NCBI GenBank assembly: GCA_004519485.1
Contig: CP038131.1
Coordinates: 207,501-271,500 of the forward strand
Direction of reading: 5' to 3'
DNA from: Nannochloropsis oceanica
Lineage: Eukaryota > Sar > Eustigmatophyceae > Eustigmatales > Monodopsidaceae
Length of the DNA stretch: 64,000 nt
Shown: positions 1 through 10,257 of the stretch, piece by piece
How positions within the stretch are numbered: the first letter of the stretch is position 1
Layout: each line of letters starts with the position of its first letter
Program-made: the position numbers and the translations under genes
The notes under the pieces: generated by a model
Told to the model about the DNA's origin: nothing
The model's database searches: none
Seen by the model: the letters and a program-made list of their open reading frames with translations, nothing else

Positions 1-513
1 AACACATGGAAACACGATGTGGCCTACAAACGCGTAAAGTCTGAGCGGGTGCCCTCGCCTACCAAAATGGGATATGTGTAAAAATAGGAAGCCTCTGTAT
101 TAATCTACAACAAACTTCATGAGGAAATATTCAATAGCTAATTTTGTTTTTTTCGGATTGTGATTAAATTCTTTCCTCACAATGGAAATGCGAAGGTTTA
201 TTGGTGGTCAACGGTCATGGCAGCTAGAATGAGAGAAGAGAGAAGAAATAGGAAATGCATAGAAGGCCAGCCAAGACATGTTTGTACTGTTCCTTTGGTT
301 GTATTTTCTTTCATCATATTCTCTGGGCAATGATGTGTCTTGTCTTGCCTCGCATGATTTCTGTGTTTCTCTCTTTTTTTTTCTCGTACTAATGCTGCTA
401 ATGGCTGATAAGCACCAATGTATACCTATGCACTGGCTTTCCATTCCTTTCTTGGCCCTTTCCTCCTCTTTGTTTTCCTCCGTCCCCTGTCACCACATAG
501 AACCCACATAAAA
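1..513. other. Intergenic, window edge
   Basis: No coding region can be supported. The stretch lies downstream of the leftward tripeptidyl peptidase II gene and should hold its 3' untranslated region. It is more AT-rich than the neighbouring genes, and all open frames are short and lack recognisable motifs. Confidence 0.6.
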
Positions 514-3500
514 CTAAAAAAGGTAGTAATTTGTGGGACAGTCGATGACTCGCCACTTGCGCTCGTTCTCAAGTAAATGTGTCCATCCCAACTTGGCAAA
601 CACCTCCGTCCGCCGTTCATACAGCTCATTTTTCTCAATGCCGCTTTGATTCTCTCCATCCCCAAGCAGCTTGTTCAATAACTTCAGCACCAAGCCCCAT
701 CGTCCCTGCCGCGCGTCGCGTTCTAAGACAAGCCGGGCGTACTTATCCTGATCTAAGTCGTCCCATTTCATGAGCTCTGCCACCACACCCGTCACCTCGT
801 CCTCCTCTTTCCCTTTCTCCCCCTCCTCCTCCTGAACCCTCATACAAGGCATCAATCGAATATCCTCGTGCCCTTCCGTCTTTTCTTTACCCTGAATCTC
901 TACCTTCGCCACACGGTCACGTTTAGCCACGATCCCACCCTCGACCTTCCCCCCCCCCTTCCTCATGTCGATCAATGCCCGCGCCTTCCGCGCCAAGGCA
1001 TCAGCCATTGCCGTCTTCTTTTTCTCCATTTCCCCACGGACCTTGACAGCCTTCGCGTCATTCTCGTCGAGCTTCACACCAAATTGCAACGCCAGCTCCT
1101 TGGTGTCCACCAAAGCGATAACAGCCTCCGCCGCGCTAACTATCTCCCCCAACTTGTCCTCTCGCATCTTGTTCCCATCCAAGAACTTCAGCCGCGCCTG
1201 CAACAAGGGAATGTGCGCAGGGTACTCCTCCAGAAGCTTAGCAAACAACGTATCAAACGCCGCAGCATCCGTCAGGCCCTCTAAGTGCTGTACCTTTACA
1301 TCTCGCACCTTCTCAGCTAACTTAGAATCCTCCGTCCTCTCATCAGGCGCCGTCGGCTTGCTCGGAGCCTTGGCGGCCTCCGGTGGTGGGGGGGGCACGA
1401 CGTAAGACAGTCGAAAACCACGTGGACGCTTCGACTTGGGCTGGTCCTTTCCCCCCGCCTTTTCTAGCATCAATGAACCGATAAGTACATCACCAGGCTT
1501 CATGCCCTTGGGCAGTTTTTCGTACGCGGGTTCTCCCAAGAAAAACGACGCCGTGCATCCCCGTCGCAATATCCGACTACCATTCCCACTACTCTTCCTC
1601 TTCGTCATCGCCTCCTCCCGGGTGCTATAATCAGGGACAACCACTTCCTTCCCTTCCTTCAACCCCCTCTCTAGCACCACCACCAAACTCTGCAGCCCTT
1701 GCAGCAAGGTTAGATCATCGTGCCTCACACAATACCTCAAGATATTCTCTCCCTTCGGACACTTAATCTTCCCAGGCCACGCATCCCCACACCCCAAATA
1801 CTTTTTATTCCCGTCAAACGCCATAAAAAATTGTGATTCAAATGGGCTCTCGTACAATACCCCATTGAGCAACAACATCCTCGGTGTCACGTCCTCCCCC
1901 CCTGCCTCGGTCGTCGCAAACTTGTACTCAAGCAACAATTGGTAAATCTGCTTCCCGTCCGGTAACACATCACGAACAGGGTCCAAAGGTTTGATGGTCG
2001 ACGAGAAAGGGACGAGTTTCGTCTGCCACTTCTCCAACTTGCCCGTAGGGCAGAGCTCTTCGTCATGAACAAGGGCATCTACAGGGACGTGGACGAAGCC
2101 GAGTCCTCCATGCAAGACGATGTCCTGAGTGTTACATCGCGGCAACAACCCCCTGAACTCGACTTCAAGTCCCACGGTCGTGCTCCCCTCTGCGATTGCA
2201 TACTGAGCCAAAGCCACCTCCACCGTCACTCCCGCTTCCACCAAAATGCTGAATGTCTCCTTCTGCCCGGGGGCGAGCGAGACGTACTTTTCGAACTCGG
2301 CGTCGCGGAAGGGGGTCTGCGGAAGGAGCTGCACGGTCTGCAACGCAACAATTATGACACTCCCATCCTTGCTCTTGCTGTTACCGGCTTTCTCTTCGTC
2401 CTCTGCCACTACCGCTGTAGCTGCTGCTGCTGCTGCCGAAGAGGAACGCATGTCTGTCAGCGTGACATCCATCCAGGTAGTCCCTGGTGGAGGCACCAAA
2501 AAGTTACGCTGCACCTGTCCAGAAGATAGAGGGTAAGACCCGAGGTTCTTCTTGGTCTTGTTATGGACAAGTACCTCCAAAGGCTTGACAACAGTGATGG
2601 GGACCTCGAAAATCGGCCCCAGGTCCGGACGAGAAACGTCATGCCCAAGTACCTTGCAGAAGTGGAGCCCATGCGGCAATTGCGATCCATCCACCGTAAT
2701 ATTGAAGCCCCTCCCATTATTCAACAACATAAAATACGATGGAATCGTCATCCATGTCGCCGGGTCCACCACTGTTGTCCCTCCTTCTTTCCATCCCTCC
2801 TTCCCCCCCCCCGACAGCGACAGCGCAATGCGCGCCTCAAAGTTTACCTTCTCCTCACTCAAAGCCTTCTCATGAAAAAGCGGGTCAACAGTCACCTTAA
2901 AATCACGCGAGACACGACTCTCTCCCACCTCCCGCAAATATACGCCCCTACAATTACTCCCGGTAGCTCCCCCAACACTCACACGCAAAGATACATTCAC
3001 ATAGGGCGTGGCGTGGAACCGCGAAATAAACTCATGCGCTGCCCCTACCTGGACCATCCCATGACCCTGTACAAGAGGATGAAGCCCTGGAAGAGTCATG
3101 GCCGTAGCAGTTACTGCTCGTCGAATCAACTGCGGGGTGTAGGCAATCTGTTGAGCTTTCAGAGCGGAAAGGATGAGGGCGAGGGACCCGCATGCATTGG
3201 GGGCTGCCATGGATGTACCGTTCATCAACATACTCTTCTGCAACGTCCAGTTTGGCACACTAGTGATCGCCCCTCCAGGGGCCATGATGGTGGGACCTTG
3301 TGCCCCGTCATAAGCAGGGCCCACGCTAGACCACGTAAAATTAATTCCCTCGAAAGGCTTGCGAAGCGAATAACCCGCTTCCATCATCGCAGGACTGAGG
3401 TAGGCGCCTGCAGCAATCGTCGCTGTGCCCGTGCCTCCCGGAGCCCCGACCGTGGAGAGTGCTGGTCCATTGTTACTAGCACTGCCCACGTATATAATCC

Positions 3501-4599
3501 CGTGCTTGTGCACCACCTCCTCAATCAACTTGACTACCCTCCCACTCCTCACCACGGCCGTCGCCTCCCCATACGAGACGTTCAACACATCAATCTTCAG
3601 ACGCACTGCCTCCCTCAAGGCCCTCATAAATGCAACCCCCGTCTCCATTGATCCTAACCTCGAATCTCCAATTTTCAACGAAATTATCTGTGACCCAGGA
3701 GCCAAGCCATTCTGCTCTGGTGCCTTCGGGTGATAAGCAGCAGTGATGCCCGCCACATGCGTCCCATGACTCCCTGCATCCACCACCAACGAACAAATAT
3801 TCCCCTCCTCGAAAATATTTACCCCAAAATTCAAATTATCCAACTGAGCATTGAAGGTGCGCCAATCCCGCTTCACATGGAAATCAGTCATAGGCTCCCA
3901 AGAGGTCAAGTCGCCATCCTCCTGCACGTCCACCGCGGCTTGCCACAAATTCCCATCAAACCACACTACCACATCATACAAAGCCCCTGGATCTTCTCCT
4001 TTTTCCGCATTCTCAAGCTGCGCCACACGTGCCTCGAAATCAGCCAGGTCTTCCATCTCCGCGACAGTCGCCGGGGGCTTTCCCCCCTTTAGCGCCTTGA
4101 ACGCCGTCATCTCCCTTTGCAGGCCCGCCTCCACCTTGCGATGCTCCAACATCCAATCCTTCTTGCGCTCCGCCCGAACACGAGGCTTGAGGCCGTTGGG
4201 GTACAACTCCTGAGCACGCTTCACACCCACGTGCCATTTGCCCGTGGGATTCGCCCAGGCGGGATTCAGACGGAGAATGCGGCCTGTCAGACCCTTGATT
4301 TGCACCAAGCCACCACCGTTTTCGGTAGCCCCGTTCGCCGCAGGAGGCAAGGCCTCGACGATAGTAGATGTATCCACGTCACCGGAGCCGCTGCAATCAA
4401 TGATGTCAATCACTTTGGGCTTGCCATCGGGTGTGATCTGAAGACCCGCCGCCCCCGGATCAACACCCGTATCGAGAATACCAACCACCACACCCCGCCC
4501 ATCGTACGCCGGATGCTGACCTAGAAATGCGGCGGCTCCCGTCTCTTCCTTGGGCAAGAGCCCTGCGTCTGGGAAGAGGGAGCCAGTACTGGAGGCCAT
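514..4599 (-). CDS. TPP2: Tripeptidyl peptidase II (subtilase S8)
   Basis: Giant cytosolic serine peptidase that removes tripeptides from the N-termini of oligopeptides released by the proteasome. The single 1361-residue exon carries the subtilase catalytic residues in order: Asp43 in GILDTGVDP, His278 in SHGTHVAG, oxyanion Asn376 in SASNNGP and Ser463 in NGTSMAAP. The long insert between Asp and His, which separates TPP2 from ordinary subtilisins, is present at about residues 50-275. A long beta-rich and helical C-terminal part follows. Length is close to animal and plant TPP2 (about 1250-1400). The start is the first Met of a conserved-looking N-terminus. Seeing all catalytic residues makes the family call firm. 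No introns are needed. It lies divergent to RPN12, another protein-degradation gene, across about 470 bases. Confidence 0.95.
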   Translation of the reverse strand: MASSTGSLFPDAGLLPKEETGAAAFLGQHPAYDGRGVVVGILDTGVDPGAAGLQITPDGKPKVIDIIDCSGSGDVDTSTIVEALPPAANGATENGGGLVQIKGLTGRILRLNPAWANPTGKWHVGVKRAQELYPNGLKPRVRAERKKDWMLEHRKVEAGLQREMTAFKALKGGKPPATVAEMEDLADFEARVAQLENAEKGEDPGALYDVVVWFDGNLWQAAVDVQEDGDLTSWEPMTDFHVKRDWRTFNAQLDNLNFGVNIFEEGNICSLVVDAGSHGTHVAGITAAYHPKAPEQNGLAPGSQIISLKIGDSRLGSMETGVAFMRALREAVRLKIDVLNVSYGEATAVVRSGRVVKLIEEVVHKHGIIYVGSASNNGPALSTVGAPGGTGTATIAAGAYLSPAMMEAGYSLRKPFEGINFTWSSVGPAYDGAQGPTIMAPGGAITSVPNWTLQKSMLMNGTSMAAPNACGSLALILSALKAQQIAYTPQLIRRAVTATAMTLPGLHPLVQGHGMVQVGAAHEFISRFHATPYVNVSLRVSVGGATGSNCRGVYLREVGESRVSRDFKVTVDPLFHEKALSEEKVNFEARIALSLSGGGKEGWKEGGTTVVDPATWMTIPSYFMLLNNGRGFNITVDGSQLPHGLHFCKVLGHDVSRPDLGPIFEVPITVVKPLEVLVHNKTKKNLGSYPLSSGQVQRNFLVPPPGTTWMDVTLTDMRSSSAAAAAATAVVAEDEEKAGNSKSKDGSVIIVALQTVQLLPQTPFRDAEFEKYVSLAPGQKETFSILVEAGVTVEVALAQYAIAEGSTTVGLEVEFRGLLPRCNTQDIVLHGGLGFVHVPVDALVHDEELCPTGKLEKWQTKLVPFSSTIKPLDPVRDVLPDGKQIYQLLLEYKFATTEAGGEDVTPRMLLLNGVLYESPFESQFFMAFDGNKKYLGCGDAWPGKIKCPKGENILRYCVRHDDLTLLQGLQSLVVVLERGLKEGKEVVVPDYSTREEAMTKRKSSGNGSRILRRGCTASFFLGEPAYEKLPKGMKPGDVLIGSLMLEKAGGKDQPKSKRPRGFRLSYVVPPPPPEAAKAPSKPTAPDERTEDSKLAEKVRDVKVQHLEGLTDAAAFDTLFAKLLEEYPAHIPLLQARLKFLDGNKMREDKLGEIVSAAEAVIALVDTKELALQFGVKLDENDAKAVKVRGEMEKKKTAMADALARKARALIDMRKGGGKVEGGIVAKRDRVAKVEIQGKEKTEGHEDIRLMPCMRVQEEEGEKGKEEDEVTGVVAELMKWDDLDQDKYARLVLERDARQGRWGLVLKLLNKLLGDGENQSGIEKNELYERRTEVFAKLGWTHLLENERKWRVIDCPTNYYLF

Positions 4600-5064
4600 G
4601 CTTGAGGTGTGTATGTTGCTGCTGGGGAAGAAGAACGCGACGGCGTGGGCTTGCGCGGCGCCTTGGAAATCAAGGCGGCGGCTCCTGATCTCCTGCTCCG
4701 AATTGAAGTGTGCTATGTGGTGGGGATGGTGGCGATGGGGTCAGAGAGGGTGCAGGGATGGTGGAGGCTCGTGTTCGAGTGCTGGGAAGACGGACGGGGA
4801 AGAGCGGAGTGTGGAACATCACCCGTCGTCGTTGGCGAGAGGCTGGCGAGAGCGTTGCGAAGCCGAATGCGTTCTTATAGCCTTGTCGCCACCCTCATAC
4901 CACGCAATGACAAACATAATCACGTCTAGATTGTCAGGCATGTTCTTTGATCTGTGATCCTCCATACGCCTGCTATTTTCCTTTCTCACAAGTTATTCCT
5001 GCCCTCATTACCACATCTAGGCTAGCCCAGAATCATAAGCATCGCCAAGTTTTCGCACACAACC
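4600..5064. other. Divergent promoter interval, TPP2 / RPN12
   Basis: A 465-base gap between two genes that point away from each other, so it must hold both promoters and 5' leaders. I saw no clear TATA box or repeated motif. Open frames here are short and probably not coding. Confidence 0.5.
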
Positions 5065-6200
5065 ATGGCGCTGCAACAAGGCATCACGGTACGCGTTACT
5101 AAAGGGTGGGTGTGGGAGGGGTGTTTGGATGCTGCTAGATGAGCGATTGTTGGGTTCGGGAATACAAGCTGCTCGCTTTCCCTCATTCCCCCCCTCCCTT
5201 CCTCGTCTTGGACCCGCGACGCCATCTCGTGGTCGATACAGCTTTGCGAGGAATGATTGAGACGTACAAGATGAGATGCTGCACAAACTGGCCCTGGAGA
5301 TTCTGAACGCTATTTGCAAAGCGTCAGTCTGGTCCCGCTTCCCTTTTCTCGTTTCTTCCCACTTAGCCCATTTCTCTCTCCTCTACGCATCGACACACTC
5401 TTCCCCCATCACAGATGGCCAAGAAGCTCCAGTCTGCCGTTGACAACGACCAACTCGCGGAGGCCTCCGCGATCCTAGGGGAACTCAAGGTCCTGCTCAC
5501 GGGCTTTGACTCCCTCCCACCCATGAACCAACCCTCCCCCCACGCACCAGAAGAACGTGCCTTGGGTCGCCAAGTGCTTGAACAAGCCGTCTTCCTCGCC
5601 CTGAAACAGCAAGACAAAACCGCCTTCCAACGCCAAATGGCGCAACTGAAGCCTTATTATCAAGATGCTGCAGGACTAGGGCTGCCGGAGTCGACGCTGC
5701 GCATGCCTATCCTAGGACTAAATTTATTGTTTTTGCTCGTCGAAAACCGCCTGGCCGAGTTCCACTCTGAGCTCGAACATCTGACGGAAGCTGAACGTGC
5801 GAGCACCTACGTCTCCTTCCCCATTTTGGTGGAGCAACAGCTGATGGTTGGGTCATACCACAAGGTGCTGGAATCAAGGACTCACACCCCTCACCCCGGC
5901 TATGCCTTTTTCATGTCCCTGCTCGTTGATACGGTACGGGACGCCGTAGCGGACTGCTCTGAGACAGCATATGTACAATTGAGCGTGGCGGCGGCCAAGG
6001 ATATCATGTTACTGGATTCAGATGCCGCGCTGGCGGAGTACGCGGCGACCAAGCACCCGGATTGGAAGGTGGGAGGAGATGGGTTTGTCCATTTTGGGAA
6101 GGACCATGGGCCGAAGCAGAGCAAGGCGGCGGATGTACCCTCGTTGCGCTTGATTGCCGAGACCTTGTCGTATGCAACGGAATTGGAGAGGATCGTATAA
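5065..6200 (+). CDS. RPN12: 26S proteasome regulatory subunit RPN12 (PSMD8)
   Basis: Lid subunit of the 19S regulatory particle. The main exon (5415-6200) encodes 261 residues matching the plant RPN12 pattern along its length: LGELKVLLTGFDSLPP near the start, LGLNLLFLLVENRLAEFHSELE in the middle, and a conserved tail ending in LSYATELERIV. The exon starts at ATG directly after CACAG, a splice acceptor. A 24-base first exon at 5065-5088 (MALQQGIT) ends at GTACGC and is in phase 0, giving a two-exon model of 269 residues with a 326-base intron. The added residues bring the N-terminus to the length seen in plant RPN12. Translation could instead begin at 5415; the first exon is inference, while the rest is firm. 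Confidence 0.92.
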
Positions 6201-6946
6201 TACTTGGGAACAAGGGGACGTTTGGCTTTTGAAAGGAGTGCGGAGGTTGGGAGAGCATGTGAAATGTGAAGTTACAGCACGGAGAAACGATGAAAAGGAA
6301 CATAGGCAATGCGGACTCGCGGATAGTGGATGGAAAAAAACACATGGCATTGGCATTTATTCTGTTGCTTTCTATTGTTGATAATATTACTGAACAGATT
6401 CTTGTTGGAGCATCAACATGTCCTGGCACACGTGGTCCCGCAGGGACGGCAAAAAGGGTGGAGGGAGGGCTGAAAGGCGAGGTATGAATGAAAAAATCAT
6501 TTTCGATTCGAGGTCTCAGAACTCACGCAACCACAATCACGAGGACCAATATTGTGTCAAATATTTCTGCGAACCTGCTTATTATGTTGTGCATTGCATG
6601 GCAAGTGGGATGGTCTTGGCCCATGCGTGGCAGCAGGGCTTGCATGTTGTTGGCGACCTTCAAGGTGAAAGTGTCGCAGAAAAGCCTTGCGGGGGCTCCT
6701 GATTTGTACTTTCTGACTCTCATAATACTCACAAATTTACCCCTAAAAAAAGTTCACAGGTATTAAAGGGCTCATCTAGCTGCATTATCCGTCGCTCCGT
6801 GGCATTTCCCGAGCTGTCTTCATCTGCTGCCCAGAATCGGCCCTGCTTCACCATCACCAACCCCGTGGCTACGTCAACGCGGCATTTGTACCCTCTCCGC
6901 GGCACCACACTCTGTCGAATCACCACCCTCCCGCCGCAATCGGACC
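6201..6946. other. Intergenic, RPN12 to PNP-like gene
   Basis: About 750 bases between two rightward genes. It should hold the RPN12 3' end and the next promoter. No reading frame longer than noise and no structured element was recognised. Confidence 0.5.
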
Positions 6947-8185
6947 ATGTCAACTGATAAGCTTTTCCACCCTATTAGGGAGCGGAACTACTACCTCGAA
7001 GACGCCCGTAAAGTCGCTGATTTTTTGCGGTCGCGAAGCAGCCACCCCGCTCCAGAGATTGCCATTGTTCTGGGCAGTCGTCTGCAAGATTTTGAACGAG
7101 CCATCGAAGCCCCTGAGAAAGTGTATTATGAAGAAGTCCAAGACTTCTTCCCTTCCTTCCCGACATGCTCCGCGACGATGGGCACGGAAGGCGCCTTCAT
7201 TTTTGGATTGGTGGACGGGGTGAGCGTGATCGTGATGCAGGGCCGATTTCACACGTACGAAGGGCATTCCACCCAGGCCACGGCCTTTCCCGTGCGCATC
7301 ATGAAGGAGCTGGGTGTACAAACCTTAATTCTGACGAATGCTGCGCGGGGTTTAAGTCCGACCTTGGAGATTGGGGATGTCATGTTAGTGGTCGATCATT
7401 ACAACACGGAACGGAGCAGCGAGACGCACCCGCTGGCAGGGATTAACCTAGAGCATTGGGGGCCTCGTTTCCTACGATGTGATAACTTGTACGACGTTAA
7501 TTTACGCCGGCTTACCCGGCGAATTGCGAAAGAAAAACGGATCGCGCTGAAGCAGGGTGGTTATATTTTTGTGTCGGGTCCGTCGTATGAGACGCCAATG
7601 GAGGAGGATGGGTTGCGGAATTTGTGTGAAAAAAGGAAGGGGTGGGGGAGGGCGTTAATGCACTTAAAATACTGGATGGGTGCGATGGATAGAAGGGGGG
7701 GGTATCAACCTGGGGGGGTGTTTGACATGCTGGATCGAATGTTGAATCATTTTGGGCTGCATGATATGGTGGTGGGGATGAGCACGGTGCCCGAGGTGCT
7801 GGTGGCTGATCATTGCGGCTTGAAGGTGGTGGCATTGAGTGGAATCTATTTCGTCACGCAAGAGAACACGGAAAGGCTGGCTGGGATTCCGCATTATGAA
7901 TATGATACCGATAAGCGGGTGGCGTATGAGATGAAACTAAGGAGGGAGGAGGAGCATCGACAGGGGGAAATCGCCCCTAAGATGACGGCGTTGTTAAGAG
8001 GGTTGGTGCAGTCCTTGGGAGACACGAGGGATATAGCCATGGATTTCGATGTGGCAGATATTGCCCGGTGGAGGTTTCCGACCACGTTGTGCGTGTCGTG
8101 GAACAAGGTGATAGTAGGCGTGATGGGCGTAGGGATGGCGGTTAGTGTGCTGGTCACTGTGGTAGCTGAAAGAAGGCGACGATAG
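6947..8185 (+). CDS. Purine nucleoside phosphorylase-like protein with C-terminal membrane anchor
   Basis: Resembles the trimeric PNP family, which splits purine nucleosides with phosphate. Visible family blocks are IVLGSRL (phosphate loop), VMQGRFHTYEGH (phosphate and sugar contacts), LTNAARGLSP, FVSGPSYETP and VGMSTVPEVLVADHCGL. Three things are odd. A 40-residue insert sits between ETPMEE and DMLDRML. The ITN motif that carries the purine-binding Asn243 in human PNP is replaced by a stretch with no Asn at the aligned position. The protein is 412 residues against about 290, with a C-terminal hydrophobic segment (roughly residues 385-407) followed by Arg residues, like a tail anchor. It could be a PNP with altered specificity or an inactive relative. 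Intronless model; the insert could hide a short intron but I found no convincing one. Confidence 0.85.
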   Translation: MSTDKLFHPIRERNYYLEDARKVADFLRSRSSHPAPEIAIVLGSRLQDFERAIEAPEKVYYEEVQDFFPSFPTCSATMGTEGAFIFGLVDGVSVIVMQGRFHTYEGHSTQATAFPVRIMKELGVQTLILTNAARGLSPTLEIGDVMLVVDHYNTERSSETHPLAGINLEHWGPRFLRCDNLYDVNLRRLTRRIAKEKRIALKQGGYIFVSGPSYETPMEEDGLRNLCEKRKGWGRALMHLKYWMGAMDRRGGYQPGGVFDMLDRMLNHFGLHDMVVGMSTVPEVLVADHCGLKVVALSGIYFVTQENTERLAGIPHYEYDTDKRVAYEMKLRREEEHRQGEIAPKMTALLRGLVQSLGDTRDIAMDFDVADIARWRFPTTLCVSWNKVIVGVMGVGMAVSVLVTVVAERRRR

Positions 8186-8665
8186 GAGAAGACAGGCGGA
8201 AGAGGGCGGACGGAAGGAGGAAGAAGAGGAGGAAGCTGAGATAGTTCGAAGATGCAATGAAATTGGAGGCAGAAATTGAAGGGGGTGCACGGGAGGTAAA
8301 TAGAGGGAAAGAGATACAGGAAACAAGCGCGGCGTGCGTGGTATTGGCGGCGATGAATTCAGTGTGTTTCTATGTACAACTCTGTATAAATTTCTTCTTG
8401 TCATTGTTGATGTAAGCGGCTCTGCTCCCTGCGCTGCACTCCACGCGGGTCGCGTTGTGTATGGGTGTTGAAACACGGATCGAGAACAAAAGAATGACGA
8501 TACATGGCCTTGGCTTCGAGACAGAGTCGAGGATATCTCAACTTCGCAATTTATGCCCTTTTTATTTGTGCTCCTCGTCTATCCCCTTCTTTTGCGTTCT
8601 TTTGCTCCCCTTCCTCCTGCATTATTACATATGACACATACGGTTTACTCTTCCTCCCCCCTTCG
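8186..8665. other. Convergent 3' interval
   Basis: About 480 bases between the 3' ends of the PNP-like gene and the leftward lectin gene. It should contain both 3' untranslated regions. Nothing else was recognised. Confidence 0.5.
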
Positions 8666-9987
8666 CTACCCAAGTTCTATTCCTGCTGTCACAGGACCGC
8701 CCTGCGTCAATTTACCCGCCGTCGGATCATGCGGCACCACACTCAGATACTCAAATGCCTCGGTGCATTTCGCGATTCCTGCGGTGTTGTCAAAATTTCT
8801 GACTACGCACATTTTCCCATCACCCAGAGCCAGCTGCCCTCTTTTTATGCTCCATGACTTCGCTCCCTTCCCTGAGCAATCGCCTACAGTCACACCCTTC
8901 TTACCCCTCGTCCAGGTCAGACACAAATCCGGTTGGAACGCCTTGTAGAAGAATCGTTCTCCTTGTCCGCCCGTGAGACGGACACCCATAGACCAGCGGA
9001 GCAGGGGATCTCGTAAATCGCAGGGGCGGAAACGCTCGCCATCGAAGCATATGCTGTTGATGAGAGGGATGGAGGAAGTGAGGGAAGGAAGAGCAAGGCT
9101 TACTATTTGTCGCGCCATGCATCCAGTGGCGCTCAACCAAGAGCACATCTCACAAAAACTAGGGGGATTCTTACCCTTTCGCACTTTCTTTTCCCTTCCC
9201 TCCCTCCAGCCTTACCCATCTGCGGCCTGCAGCAAAAATCCTCCCTCGGAAAAGGGAACTTCAGTCATGAGCAGACCAGTGTAGCCGATTGAACAATGCT
9301 GCATTTCCACTGTGTTTTTGAAGCGCTTAAATTTACCTGTTCCACCAGCCTTTGATCTCACGAGGCAGTTTTTGCCTTTGTCTTCTGAGACACGGACATA
9401 GCCTCGGCTGTCTCGGTCGATTGACCTGTGTATTTGATTAGGAAGACGAAAGTAAGGAATTAATTGCAACGTCACACTCCATGCTTAAGGAATGCATTAT
9501 CTGCAAAAGGGCAACCCACGCTCACTTGCAGCTGCTCCCGACCAGCATCCTACTCTTCCCTCCCTCCACCTTTCCTTTCTCTCCGCGCTAATACATACCA
9601 ATGCTTCGATCCACAATTTTTGCACGATCCGATTGATACTGGTGAGACGGAGGAATGACACCATTTCCGTTCCAGGCACATGTCGCTGTTATCGTTCTCG
9701 AGCAAAGAGATCAGGACGTTGCCCTCACGCCGGTCTGCAAATACCCATGCCGTCGACCCGTCGCACATCCCAAACCCTAAGGCACCCAAGCAAGTGTTGT
9801 CTCTCGGGTCGATCAGCCAGAAGAAGCGCTTTCCTTTGTTGGAATAGGAGGAGTCCCGCTTCTTCTTGGGGGCCGGGGCTTTTTTGGGCTTGGTCTTCAC
9901 GGCGTGGATGGCCGTTAGTAGAAGGGCGAGGAACAGAAGAACGAGCAAAAAGTGCCGCCCGGAGTGGCAGTGGCGGCGACTGACCAT
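8666..9987 (-). CDS. Secreted ricin-B-type (beta-trefoil) lectin-like protein
   Basis: Four exons read leftward: 9987-9599, 9425-9337, 9131-9104 and 9053-8666. All introns are GT-AG and all phases agree; they predict 297 residues. The protein begins with a signal peptide (residues about 10-27), then a Lys/Pro-rich linker, then repeated blocks typical of ricin-B trefoils: FFWLIDPRDNTCLG, CGSKHWSIDRD, NCLVRS, RPCDLRDPLLRWSM, DLCLTW, DCSGKGAKSWSI and MCVVRN. Such domains bind carbohydrates in the secretory pathway or outside the cell. The third exon is only 28 bases, and the intron after it is 50 bases and pyrimidine-rich. Reading straight through that intron is also open but gives a worse trefoil. 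No enzyme domain is fused. Family call is good; sugar specificity and exact exon 3 borders are inference. Confidence 0.72.
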
Positions 9988-10257
9988 AGTGCTGGCGCTC
10001 CTGTTGCTGTAGGTGGCTGGGGTTGGTGGTTGTAATACGTGAGATGGTCTTCCTTTCTTTTTCCACACCCGTTCTTCTACGTTCCAACCCCGTTTCTCCA
10101 GATGTCCCGAGCGAGCGAAAAAAACAACATTAACAAATTTCCCCATTCATCATCCGTAAGACAATGGTAATTGGTTCTCTCCGTTAACATCAATAACTAT
10201 CCTCCCTCTCGACCTTCCCCAGTCGCTACCCTCCATTCACTCCTCACAGCGCAAATC

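Noticed and set aside
2563-3651. Rightward open frame of about 360 residues
   Set aside because: It lies antisense inside the TPP2 catalytic domain, has no motifs, and is open only because of the codon bias of the real gene.
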